From positions 62,001 through 126,000 of the forward strand of contig JADNRX010000032.1 in assembly GCA_015501595.1 (NCBI GenBank): a DNA stretch of 64,000 bases. The letters run 5' to 3'. The position numbers were made by a program, and so were the translations under genes. Shown one piece after another: positions 1 to 10,481 of this stretch. Origin of the DNA: Hymenopellis radicata. Taxonomy: Eukaryota > Basidiomycota > Agaricomycetes > Agaricales > Physalacriaceae. The notes beneath the pieces were generated by a model. It was given only the letters and a program-made list of their open reading frames with translations. It was not told the DNA's origin and did not search any database. The number at the start of each line of letters is the position of its first letter. Within the stretch, counting starts at the first letter, position 1.

Positions 1-550
1 ACCTATGGGCGGTCGTCCACCAACTTCCACGACATTGAATACTTCAACAAGCTCTTGAACGAGCACTGCGCGCGCTCTAGCAATACTGATAGTAAGGCTT
101 CCCGGCACCTGCGTCTCTCTGGGCATTGGCACAAGTCTTGCGGCGCTAAGCGTCTGGCGACGCGTGGCAATCGTTTCTCGCAGCATCCTCAAACGATCTC
201 GCTCTAGAGCAGAGTCAACAAGGTAAATGAGATAAAAATCATGCAACAAACTTCTCTCATTATCCTTCCTCAATTTCGTTAATCCTTGCATGAGCTCGTC
301 GACTCTGCGTTGCATCGACGCCACATCTGCACGCCGTGCACGTGCACCACCTATGCCTGAAAGGGCCTTGGATGCCCTACTAACCTGTTCATCGCGGTCC
401 GACGCAAAGTGGGCCGTCTGTAAGCGAAAGTCGCGGAGACTAAAGCCGTATGAGTAACTTGGGTAGCGCAATATAGTACACATACTGTGTCTTGAGGCAT
501 CTCTCGCAATAGAACTGACGCTGCTTCATATCACATATTTTGCAGTCCAT
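1..550 (-). CDS. Atg14/UVRAG-type autophagy subunit (5' part, cut by window edge)
   Basis: The protein starts at 550 on the minus strand with a cysteine-rich opening, MDCKICDMKQRQFYCERCL, the CxxC...CxxC pattern at the N-terminus of Atg14. A 46-base intron (485-440, GTATGT...TTTAG) joins it to a long exon reaching base 1. That exon encodes a charged coiled-coil (alternating Arg/Glu/Leu, around residues 40-115) and then the stretch LVEVFNVVEVGGRPPIG, a conserved block of the Atg14/UVRAG (Pfam ATG14) family. In this family the protein is a subunit of the Vps34 phosphatidylinositol 3-kinase complex I, acting in autophagosome formation at the membrane. The C-terminal membrane-binding half lies outside the window. 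UVRAG/Vps38 is the alternative, but the N-terminal cysteine motif favours Atg14. Confidence 0.8.
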
Positions 551-710
551 CGTCGTTGTCGTAACATGAGAGTCGTACGCTGAGCTGCCTGCCACTGTGC
601 ACGAGCCTGCCGGAAACAGGGTAAGAATCGGCATCGATGCCGGACACCTTGTAATTTCTACTTGATTGCGACCATGACAGTGGGTATAGCTGAGGGTATA
701 ATATAATGTG

Positions 711-1481
711 CTAGTAGGTTCCAACCATGAAAACATCCTCATCATCACTATTCTGGAGAATTGTCGCCTTTCCTGTGCCATCAACGATGGGAAGGTCCAT
801 GTTTGTCTTGACAGGCGTTGGCGGGGGTAGGGAATAAATAGAATCGCCGTCGTCGAGAATAAGGCTAGGTTCATCGTCAAAGAGGTCGTAATACTCGGTT
901 GCGGCATGCTCGGCGCTGTCATAAATGGAACTGCGTTCGACGACGTCGGGAATGCCATCGCGGCGGTTGGCGATGGAAGCACCATACTCAAACTTGGTGA
1001 ACGCGTCCGAAGGAATCGAAAAGCCTCTACTGTCCGGCACCACGTTCGGACAAACGGCGGCATCGCGCAAAACGGCGTTCATCATCTGTCCAGTCTGCAT
1101 CACGCCTTGATCAGTTCCCCGCCTTTGTTAAAGCAGACGAGAAATACGTACGACGAAGGAAGTGCACGCATATAGCGGCACGTATATCATCTGCACGCGA
1201 ATCGCGTCGAGCAGCTCTTCCACGCTCATCCCAACCTCGCCAAAGACCGCATCCCATTCGAGGCTCTCATCAATGTCGTACATCACCATCCCGCCTAACC
1301 CCAAATCGTCGATGCGCATGAAGCGTCTGCCTTGGATTCCATAAGCCAAGTCCCGTTCAACGGCTTGGACGACGGCGCGCTTCCAGATAATGTTATGAGG
1401 GTAGCGCTGCGGGCACTGCGGCTCGCGATGTGAAAGAGGGCGGATAAAACGGGCGATGTTCGAGGACCAGCTGCAAGACAT
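711..1481 (-). CDS. Hypothetical protein, two exons
   Basis: I do not recognise the family. The first ATG in the frame is at 1481, with an in-frame stop just upstream, although a further 5' exon cannot be excluded. Exon 1 (1481-1152) encodes a compact conserved-looking segment containing RAVVQAVERDLAYGIQG and DLGLGGMVMYDIDESLEWD. An intron (1151-1095, GTACGT...ATGCAG) keeps the frame into exon 2, which encodes an acidic tail with DDEPSLILDDGD and a Ser/Pro linker, ending at 711. No signal peptide or membrane helix is visible. It lies about 160 bases upstream of the Atg14-type gene in the same orientation, with no obvious functional link. Coding status rests on codon-like composition and in-frame splicing. 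Confidence 0.55.
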
Positions 1482-1835
1482 CGCGTTCGACGACTACGAC
1501 GAGAGTATAGGTTGAAGAAGAGCTTCAGTGTGGCGCCGATCACTCTGTTCTTGACATGCTGATATAATGCGCTTCGGAGATCTTGATATCAAAGTTAAAG
1601 TGGGTATCATATGACATTCAGAACACTAGTAAAGAAACAAATACTTTCAAACAAACTCAGATTCAGAACAAGTAGCGGAAGCGGACAACGACGATTCGGT
1701 TGGCGAGGCTGAAGGGAGCATGCTAGATTCATAGTAGCCCTCAACATCAAACTCAGCATATTGAGTGCTGAGTTCGGGGCTCGCGTAGGTCCTGCAGCTA
1801 TTGTCAGAATTACTTCTCGCCAAGGGGCCCACGGC

Positions 1836-3347
1836 TTACAAGTTGAGGCCGACCGCGATGGTGCCAATGAGTCCGTCAGTGATGTCTTCACCAACCCAGG
1901 TTATGTCCATCTGTAAATGACCGGTTATCAATAAAACAGAACCTAAACGGCTACATACCATCGCATTATATCCCGTAGCGGCTTCTAAGAACACCTTCAG
2001 AACGAGAAATTCCTATGTTAATGAAGGAACTTACGATAAGGGTACCACATGTCCTCTGTAAAGCGAGGTCATTTCGAGAAACATTGTGGCCAAACACAAA
2101 ACATCCTCACCTTCGTTCGTAGTTGCATCTTCCCAGTCAATGGCGTTTTCCGTGTAAGGGTAGGCGGCAGCAGCAGCAGCGGACGTTTCGTTGTCAAAGA
2201 AGAACTGACCGGTGCTTTACAAACTGTTGGTCGAGATGACACCTCGCCGAGCTTGCAGACTTACTGGACGGCGCCGCCAGTGGCGATGAATGTCCCGTTA
2301 TCAGCAATTTCACCTTCAGGATAAGCCTTGATGTGATAGTGTATAGAGCGCCCGGTATCTGGTCAATTTCTGAAATCAATATCACTCTAGAGCGGGAAGG
2401 CGTGCAGACTAACACCATCCAGGGTAAATTGAGTAGACCGTGATATGGCCATCCGTACTTGAAAACGAATCAATCAGCGAGAAAACTCTTCAAGTTAAAG
2501 TCTGCATACTCAGTCTGCCAGACTCCACGAAGGAAAGTGCTGTTGTCGCCCGTGACGGTGTTAAGCATAGCAGCAGCGCTTGGGTCATCTGCGCCCGAGT
2601 ACGGTCCAAGACTTTCAGTAGCTGTTGATACAGGAGGCAAAGACATGGTCCCGTTTCCGCCGCCACCGCCAGGAAAACCACCGATGACTGAAATGACCAC
2701 ATTAGATATGTGGCGCTGTTCATTTTCGAGACACCACCTACACCACCGGTCTGGGCTACATACCCAGCATAGTATCCGGTCGCATTGGCATGCCACGAAT
2801 CAACCCAAACCTGGATGGGCTCGCAGGTCGTGATGTCAAAGAAGTCAATCTTGAAGGGTGATTCAGGGTCTGGATACGAAGAGGACCCTCAAAGCTCACA
2901 TTGACCTCGAGAGGAATACCAGGCTGATCTTCGGTAATGTTTTGGCGCACGATTTCCCCACTGCATCAGGCGTCAAAATTTAATGCTTCTGTTTATGGTG
3001 TTCTCTCACAGAATATGGTACGGCCCTTGAGTAACTTCGGGTGTTACGAAGCAGGTGCTATCGTTACTGGATGTCTGCCTGTGAAATGTGGTCAGCGCGA
3101 GGCCAAGAATACCGCGAGCAACCAACCTCGGAGGTAATACGCCACCTCGACGTGCTAACACTCCCTCCGTGACGTCCAGAGAGCGCTTGAGACGGCGCGC
3201 ATACAATTCAGCACCACAGCGCTTCTCCAAGTCATCTCGAGTCGCGAGATTGTCACGTCGCCAGGTCGATGGAGCGGGCCCGGCGTGGGCAGCAACATAG
3301 TTCACAAGTGTAGCGGCTGCTACAGCGAGTACGGTCAAGGCAACCAT
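1836..3347 (-). CDS. Secreted intradiol ring-cleavage dioxygenase
   Basis: The start at 3347 gives a clear signal peptide (MVALTVLAVAAATLVNYVAAHA). I chose it over an upstream in-frame start at 3413 because that would bury the signal sequence. About nine exons join in frame. The recognisable blocks, in order, are CFVTPEVTQGPYHILGEIVR, RQNITEDQPGIPLEV, then CEPIQVWVDSWHANATGYY, a glycine-rich linker, FLRGVWQTD, IYPGWYTGRSIHYHIKAYP and a C-terminal ITWVGEDITDGLIGTIAVGL. In intradiol dioxygenases two tyrosines and two histidines bind ferric iron. The GPYHI tyrosine, the PGWY tyrosine and the HYH histidines fit those ligands. The enzyme class opens catechol-type rings, and extracellular fungal forms are linked to lignin-derived aromatics. 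The exact donor site in the glycine-rich region (around 2750) is uncertain. Confidence 0.88.
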
Positions 3348-3809
3348 GGGAGAAGTAGGGGATGAACTCACTCCATTTCTTCCTTGTTTATATGTATTAG
3401 ATGCACCATACATTCAATCATTTCCGCAGCAAGAACAAGTGTCGAGCGAGTGGGATTTGCGGCTTCTGATCAACTTCGTCCGACCAATCGCAGGTCCTTT
3501 TTTGCGTAAAAAGCGACAATACCTCCGGACCGGAAAATCCTCGTCATGTCATTGTCATGCTTGCACTTCTGAAACAGCCTGGGAATCGTGATACGTTCCA
3601 TGGTTGATACAGAAGTTAGATCCCTGACAAATTATACCAGCAGAATGTAGCCCAGTCCCCACATGGATGGGATAAGTTCCACTTCAAGACGCACTCTGAT
3701 GTACATATCACCGCGCTGTCGAACTAGATTGCAAGTCAGAGATGCGCAGCAATCCAGGCTGTCAAGTCGTTGTTAACCTGTGCCAACTACATTGATGATA
3801 ATTCACCGT
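3348..3809. other. Intergenic spacer
   Basis: About 460 bases between the dioxygenase start and the methyltransferase stop, both on the minus strand. It must hold the dioxygenase promoter. A stretch rich in short pyrimidine runs is visible near 3370-3420, but I see no clear TATA box, repeat or RNA gene. Confidence 0.4.
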
Positions 3810-4609
3810 CTAATAGATGCCAGGGATCAGCCTACATGGCACCCGTGCCGCCCATTCATCCCATTTGATACCGAACTCCTTCTTCAGAAAGGCATCCTCT
3901 TCTTTGACTCTAGAGGAAGCCCCGAGACCCATCCCACACGCTAAGAACACCCACAGACCAACAATGACTGCACCCCATGAAGTACGAAGGACCCCAGACT
4001 CCCGCAACCACGAGCCATGACTACCGCGAGACAGGATAGCCCCGAAGACGGTCATCAGGCCGCCGGTATAACTGGGGTGACGAAGGATGCTATATGGACC
4101 AGAAGTAATAAGTTCGTGGTCCTTGAGCAAACTGAGTTCAAGCGTAAAATGGCGCCCGAGAGTCTGATAGCATCTCCATCGTAACAGGGCACCCAGAGTC
4201 GCGATAAGCGTGCCAAGCATCCCGAACGGGTTGAGGTAGAGGTCTAGTTCATCAGGAGCGTCGGAGAACGATAGGACGCCGAGGATCATGGAAGACCAAG
4301 GCCAGGATGGAAAGATTCGAGCGACGAGAGCGACTATTTCTATCACCCCACCAACAAGATATGCTCCCTGATGGCCAGAAGGTAAGCAAGACGAACGAAG
4401 ACAAGACTCGAGAGACTTACCCTCATAAAAGACGGCCCTCCTTTCATCAGAAGCCTGACGAGTGCTTCGCGCCCCGTAAGAGCGACTTGTTGCGTCTTTT
4501 TCGGGGGAGGATTTGGAGGCAAAGTGCTCACACGCATTCCGATGACTTCAGATATGATCAAAGGAACTTTGATCATGAGCAGCATGGTGAGAGAAGGTGA
4601 TGGGGCCAT
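3810..4609 (-). CDS. Isoprenylcysteine carboxyl methyltransferase (Ste14-like)
   Basis: Two exons, 4609-4421 and 4367-3810, are joined by a 53-base intron (GTAAGT...CATCAG) in phase 0, giving about 248 residues, close to the usual family size. Several hydrophobic helices are visible (residues 5-25, around 65-95, 100-125, 165-195). The diagnostic block is DHELITSGPYSILRHPSYTG, the S-adenosylmethionine-binding motif of the ICMT/phospholipid methyltransferase superfamily. It is followed by the C-terminal acidic/aromatic motif EEDAFLKKEFGIKWDEWAAR. In this family the enzyme methylates the exposed carboxylate of prenylated cysteine at CaaX protein C-termini in the ER membrane, and in fungi this is needed for mating-factor and Ras-type protein maturation. 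A paralogous methyltransferase with another substrate cannot be excluded. Confidence 0.85.
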
Positions 4610-5657
4610 GGTCGTCGCGGGTCTGACAGTCCGTACGATGGATTTTGGCGACTGTTTGATAACGCATGGCGGAGGTTGTGGGTCCTGTTCCTAAATAGTC
4701 ATACTCATAGCGCGTGACAACGCTTTACCGTCAAATGCATTGGATAGCTTTCCCATTCGATTCAAGTTTCAGCAAGTTAGTGAAGAGTTGAAGGTGGAGG
4801 TAATGGAAAGCCTGCAAGGATACACAACATATCTCCGTCAACGAAAACCGGGTGAAGACAAGGTAAAGTCCAAATGCGGCACAAGGTTGCATTGTCTACG
4901 AGCTCGGCAGAATCCGTGTGATCGGAAGTTGGATGTCCCTGAGTCTCTGCTTCACCATTGTCCAAGCTTCTGACAGTGAATCAGCTTTGTCGTCTCGTTG
5001 ACTAGTTGACTACTTTTCAGGACGACAACCATTCTATGGCCTGCGAAACGCGAGACTCTTGCTACAACTCCCCGTTGTCATGAAAGTATGACTCTGCTTC
5101 GCATTCTTGCTTGACTGAAGGGGCCATTGCGCAAAGTTTGCTTGCGAACAGGACTTTGCCGCTTTCAAGGGGTGATAGATCTGGTCTGCCACGACCAACG
5201 TCAGAACCTCTTCCCTGTCAATGGATTAAACGCCACTAGCGACCACCAGTCCTATCCCCCGCCGGCGTTGCGCCTTCTATCATGACCGTCGACTTGTCTT
5301 TCCCTCGCTGGGATTCATACATCTTGAGACTCAGAGCCATTGATTATCGATTAGCGCTGGTTAGATCAAGCTTAGCTCCTCGCATCACGCAGGCTCCCTA
5401 GGGTCCTGATGAAGCATTCGAAACCCTGCAAAACCCTGCAAAACCCTGCGACGCATGTTGTTCCCGTTTTGGCCATTTGCTTGTCGTTTACCTCTTAACA
5501 TGCATGAAGAATCATCATCCTCTAGCTAGCATCAATCGCCTGCCGGGTTCCTTTTGATGCATTGTAATGCCGTGAAGCTACTTGTTTTAAGAACGGTCGA
5601 TTTTTAGAAGTCGAGCAATGTGCCGCTCCTGCTTTGAATCCTCCTCCTACGGACAGT
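4610..5657. other. Intergenic spacer between divergent genes
   Basis: About 1 kb between the minus-strand methyltransferase and the plus-strand membrane protein. Short open frames exist but none has recognisable content or splice continuity. The only distinct structure is a threefold 10-base direct repeat near 5421. It presumably contains both promoters; I see no convincing TATA box. Confidence 0.4.
5421..5449. repeat. Three direct copies of a 10-base unit
   Basis: The unit AAACCCTGCA occurs three times head to tail, with the last copy ending AAACCCTGCG. It resembles a degenerate telomere-like CCCTG motif but is far too short to be a telomeric tract. It lies in a non-coding spacer. Confidence 0.8.
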
Positions 5658-7111
5658 ATGGCAGCTACAGGGATCCCAATAGATCGCATCTTTCTTGTCG
5701 GCATTTGGATAGAAACGGTTCTCTATGGTGCGTCGCCTGAATGCCGGCGAGCGACGAGCGCCTAACCTTCTTGATAGGGATGAAGTGTGTCCACTTCCTT
5801 TCGCTTGTAACGCGTGTCTAACCGTGAGCGCCAAGCTGCATCATTTTCGCAGCCGCCATGTATGTGTTGTTGATCAAACGCCGCGGGATGGTTCCGAGGT
5901 ATGTTCCCGCCTGCTTCCCCTCCATAATAGCCAATGTCATTCTTTAGGCCTCTGACGGCCATGACAATGTTGTTGTTCGCATTCTCAACCGCCCATGTAT
6001 CTCTGGTCTTGCGACAGCTCCTGGAAGCATTCATTTGGGGGGAGCCTGGAACTGCGTCAGCATACTTCAGCGAACAACACGCACCTCTACCCAATACCAA
6101 ATTAGTATTGTATAGCTTAAACGTACGTCTCTATATTGTCTTTGTTTCATGCATTCCTCATTGGTTTCTCCTAGGTATTCGCTCAAGATCTTATCTTAGT
6201 AAGTTTTGTTTTCGTCGAGAGTTATCGTCTCTCAACAGTTGGTCAGATATGGCGGCTCTGGGTTGTCTTCGAGAAGAACTGGTGGGTTACGGGCCCTTTC
6301 GTGAGTCCCCTTCAGCTTTACCTCACCGAGAAGTCTGAAGTTTTCGCCAGCTCGTATGGGAGTTCATGCACACAGGTACATAGTTCCCCCGTAGCAGCAA
6401 CGGAAAGGTTGCTCATAACAGCTTTGACAGCTGCTGGATTTATCGCTGAAGCGCGAGGCTCGAGTCCTGCTATCTCCCCCTTCGACAAGGTTCTTCGAGA
6501 CTGGGCCCTCGTCAACTGGACCTTGGATCTTGCGGTCAACATTGGTTGTACTGCACTCATTGCAATCAGGCTGTGGTGGGTTGGTCGTCGGGCACGCCGC
6601 ATCACCAAATCAGGCGGCAACAAGTATTTTGGGGTCATTCTTACGATGGTGGAATCTGGCACCATCTTCGCTCTGGCAACGCTGATCGCGGTTGCGCTGT
6701 ATCTTTCTGGGAGCTTTGCTACTTTCGCCGCGGTAGACAGTGTCATTCAGCTTGCGGTAAGCTCCTTCTCGATCGAAACTGGAATCTACGGTACTAACGT
6801 TTTGGAAGACAATGACACCGTTGTTGATAATGTACGTCGATCTTAGGTCTTTTCATGCTCACATTAACGCATCTGTCTCTAGCGTTCGTGTTGGCCTCAA
6901 TCTCACATATGGGAAGTCAATACATACCACTGTCCATACCCCCGACATCAGTCAACTTTGCCAGCCGAGCATGCATCCCATAAACGCCTCGGACGCGACA
7001 GCCACTCGAGTACAAGTCACTATTAACAACAAAAGTTGTGACTCTGACCCCGAGGACTATGCCCTTGAAGACCTGAATTCCAGCGGATCCAAGGAAGACG
7101 ACTATGTGTAA
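5658..7111 (+). CDS. Seven-helix membrane protein of an uncharacterised basidiomycete family
   Basis: Starts at MAATGIPIDRIFLVGIWIE (5658). About nine exons join in frame with roughly 50-base introns. The pieces are VHFLSLVTPAMYVLLIKRRG, then PLTAMTMLLFAFSTAHVSL, KLVLYSLN-VFAQDLIL-VG, QIWRLWVVFEKNWWVTGPF, LVWEFMHTAAGFIAEARG, LVNWTLDLAVNIGCTALIAI, an ILTMVESGTIFALATLIAV helix, and MTPLLIIVRVGLNLTYGK before a polar acidic tail. This gives about seven hydrophobic segments. The order matches a large, unnamed membrane family expanded in mushroom-forming fungi; its function is not established. The gene at 31827-33118 is a second member (compare QIWRLWVVF here with NIWRCWILYG there). A receptor-like role is sometimes assumed, but nothing in the sequence proves it. 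Confidence 0.75.
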
Positions 7112-7350
7112 TTTGCTGTCTAGGAAGGGTGTTGGATTAACGCCCGTGTACATTAAATATTCTTATAATCGTATATACGTTGATAATTTGTACATATCGC
7201 TTTCCATGTAGTTTATGTGTTGATTTATTTAAATCGTTCAGCACTCCCGAGTCCCCGTCAGTGGACCGTCACGTAGGGCACGTGCGAGTTGGACCTGACA
7301 TCACGCGTCCTCCTCATTGTTCATTCCCTACCGCCACCATCGCGAAAGTC

Positions 7351-9142
7351 ATGACTTCCAGAGTCCATCAAGACGCGATGGATGAGCTGAAGTACCTGCT
7401 GGAGACGTCGCCTCCTCCTTTCATTTTCGTCAGCGATCCGGTCGGACCGCGGACTTCGGCCAAGGCGCTCAGATCCTTGCTTTCGTCTCTACGACCTCAA
7501 CTCCACTTTGTACAGGTCAACGCCATTGCCTGTTTCACCCCTAAACTTTTCTATGACGTTGTTCTCAATGGTCTCGCGGAATGGACACCTGACTGGGAAG
7601 AGGGATGTGCCAATTGGCCTGGGACGTCGGACTTTGCGCGATATAGTGACTCGTTGGATGGATTTATGCATGGAATCAAGGCCGTACATGGCTCCCTATG
7701 TCAAGATGAAGGATCCAAGAAACTTGTTCTCGCAATAGAGCAGTCAGAGAGACTGGCAGAGAAGCTGCCAGAAATAATCGTGCCTCTGACGCGTCTTGCT
7801 GAAATCGTACGTTCTACGCTAGACGTGTTGAGCACTATCTAACGCGACAATAGGTCCAACTCGACGTATGCGTGATTTTTCTCTCGGCAGCAAGCTGGGA
7901 AGATATACGTCCATCATTAGGTGCCGCGGAAGATCCTTACTACATTGACATCCCAATTCCAGAAAAAGATGGCGAGCAGTTTTCATTATTTCCACGTCCC
8001 ATTGGGTATCTAACCGTTATGTAGCCGCTCTTCAGCACTTACTATCAACCTTCCAAGCGGCTCAGTCTGAAGAAGATGCCGAGGCAAACACGTATCATCC
8101 CACCCTTGCGCCGGCATACCAGACCTTCTCTTCTGTGCTCTACGATATTTGCGCGCCGTTTACCCATGATCCCGAGGAGATTACGTATGTGGCGGCAGCA
8201 TGCTGGCCTCACTTCATTCAACCAGTACTAGACAATTATCAGCGGCAACTCGAGGGCGACGACACGATGGAGATTGATGGTCTGAGCTTCGTCCCCACCC
8301 AAGCCGTTCGGAATCGTTTGACTCGTTACTTCGCGCCCAGTATTTCCAGTGCTCTGGACACGCTGTACCCTCGCTCCACCGATGCCCAAGCATGGGTTGA
8401 GGCGAACAAACCTACCGAGGAAGCCTTGTTACACGCATTCCCGGACCTGAAACCAGAAAAGTCTCGCAATAACGGCGGACTCGATCCTCAGCAGAGCGCT
8501 GTGCTGCCCAAAGAGGCCGAACCAGACAGTCGCTATAAAGATCTCACGAGGATGGCTAAATTTGTGCTGATAGCGTCTTATATCGCTTCGATGAATCCTG
8601 CAAAGTCAGATCTGAGAATGTTTGGGCGAGGTCTAGACGAGAAGAAACGCAAGCGTAGACGAATCGCGCGAGTCACCAAAACAAAAAGTGGCCCGGTTAA
8701 GGTTCGTTTTCACCATCCCAGTTGTTACCTGTTTCTAACGCTTTTTAAGATCCCACAACGATTCCTCGGCCCTGCTGTCTTCCCTTTGGATCGTATGCTT
8801 GCGATATTGGGTGCTTTGCTTGAAGATAACGACAACGATGACGACGACTTGCGCCCTTCTAAAATGAACTTTATGGTTCCTGGAGAATACACTGATACAG
8901 AGATTACTAGAGTGGGAGTGTACGCCATTGTCAGTACCAAGTCACTCTGTGTTTCTAGCCGTTTCTCAGTTAATTCTTAGATCGTGGATCTAACATCGGC
9001 GCAACTGTTGTATAGAACGACTAACACGGACAAAATTGATGGCCCACCGATGCTCAAATGCGGCGTATCACACGAAGTGGTAAACGCGTTAGCGAAAGAG
9101 CTTGATGTCCCCTTCAACGATCTTTTATGGGATTTTACCTAG
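7351..9142 (+). CDS. ORC5: Origin recognition complex subunit 5
   Basis: The first exon (7351-7806) encodes YDVVLNGLAEWTPDWEEGC and LVLAIEQSERLAEKLPEII, the AAA+-like core of ORC5 that helps bind replication origins. After an intron at 7807-7853 come LDVCVIFLSAASWEDIRP, then the C-terminal winged-helix region with YDICAPFTHDPEEITYVAAA, MAKFVLIASYIASMNPAKSD and FLGPAVFPLDRMLAILGAL, ending HEVVNALAKELDVPFNDLLW. Further introns start at 8702 and near 8933. At 7980-7983 the frame breaks by one base inside a run of T. Both sides are clearly ORC5-like, so one T seems to be missing. ORC5 is normally essential, so a consensus error is more likely than a real mutation. Confidence 0.88.
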
Positions 9143-9301
9143 GCACGAGCAATCTTCTAACTACAACTTGTACCAAATGCTCTAGATTACTGTAGCTTGC
9201 CTTGCCTTGTATTCTTGAAACTCCCGTGTGTTGCCAGTCTCAAGTAATGATCTGACGTCACGCGCACAGCCAGAACCATATCTTGGTTTTACACCCTCAC
9301 C

Positions 9302-10345
9302 ATGGGCGGCGGCGCTACCTCTACCGAGGAAAACTCCTCTTACCGTGTCTATACAGATATGGAGGATCTTCGCTCTCATCCTGGCGGGGAATGGACACGC
9401 TTTGTATGTATATCTGACACGCATTCTCGTGTACCCGCGTCTCTTCCTGATGGCGACGTCTTAATACACGCGGGGGACCTGACTGCCTGGGGAACACCAA
9501 AGGAAATATACACTAGTATAGACTGGCTGAAGTCTTGTCCTCATCGTGTAAAACTGTGCGTACACTAGCGCTGCCTTGGAACAATATTTCACGAAAAAGT
9601 AGAGTTATAGCAGGCAATCATGATGTGGGTAGCATCCCATGACGAGCGGTCTCTGAGTCACTCTAACCGAGCCACGATTCAGCTGATATTGGACCCATCT
9701 GTCCTAAGTGATTTTGCAAAGGTTCGCGCAAATAATGAGCATTTGAGCTTACTCATACAGTACTACTAGGAAACCGAGAGTTTGAAGGTCTTCCTGCGCC
9801 ACCAAGACCAAATAGACGCCGGAATATACTATCTGGAACATGAATCCAATACCATAGAGGTTCCAAATGGTAAAAGGTGGAAGGTATATGGATCACCGGT
9901 AGGTATCCTTGAGTTGCAAGGATCACTACACACGAGGCTGATCCTCGTAGTCGTCACCGGTTTACAGATACGCAGGCTCCTTCCAGTATGACAGCCCGAC
10001 GAGCGCCGATGGTTCGTTGCATCCCATGAGTTTGCGCGTCGCACACAGTGACTAACATTGCTTTGTACAGCTCTCTATCAAGCGATACCAGAAGACACAG
10101 AGATCTTGCTGACTCACACTCCACCAAGAGGTATATTGGATATTACGCGGAAGAAGAAAGCAGTGGGTTGTGAGGCGCTAGCGAGGAGGATGCCTGAATT
10201 GGTGGCGTGCAGACTGCACGTCTTTGGACACATTCATGAAGGACATGGGACGTTGGTTGATAAGCCTGGGCGGCAGCCACGCGTCTCTGTCAATGCAGCG
10301 TTTCCCATACAGAAGCGCCCCATTGTAGTCGACTTAAGGAACTAA
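9302..10345 (+). CDS. Metallophosphoesterase (calcineurin-like)
   Basis: Starts at MGGGATSTEE (9302). The metal-binding motifs of calcineurin-like phosphoesterases appear in order: FVCISDTHSR (D-x-H), IHAGDLTAWG (GD), VIAGNHDV (GNHD, across an intron starting at 9555), LLTHTPPRG and HVFGHIHEGHG (GHxH). The short length, about 260 residues, and the SVNAAF segment near the C-terminus resemble the MPPED1/2-type single-domain subgroup. Substrate is not predictable from sequence. No signal peptide is visible, so it is probably cytosolic. At least three introns are present. It follows ORC5 by about 160 bases in the same orientation. Confidence 0.85.
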
Positions 10346-10481
10346 TAACTATTGAATCATTTCTCAGTGTCACACTCCACGTGAGTGTGATTGCTGTAAA
10401 TTTGAAGTCCGACATCACTCGCGCCTCAGCGCGCATCTTGACTCTTGACCACCACGACCTCCCTCCCTCCTTTCCTCCAAA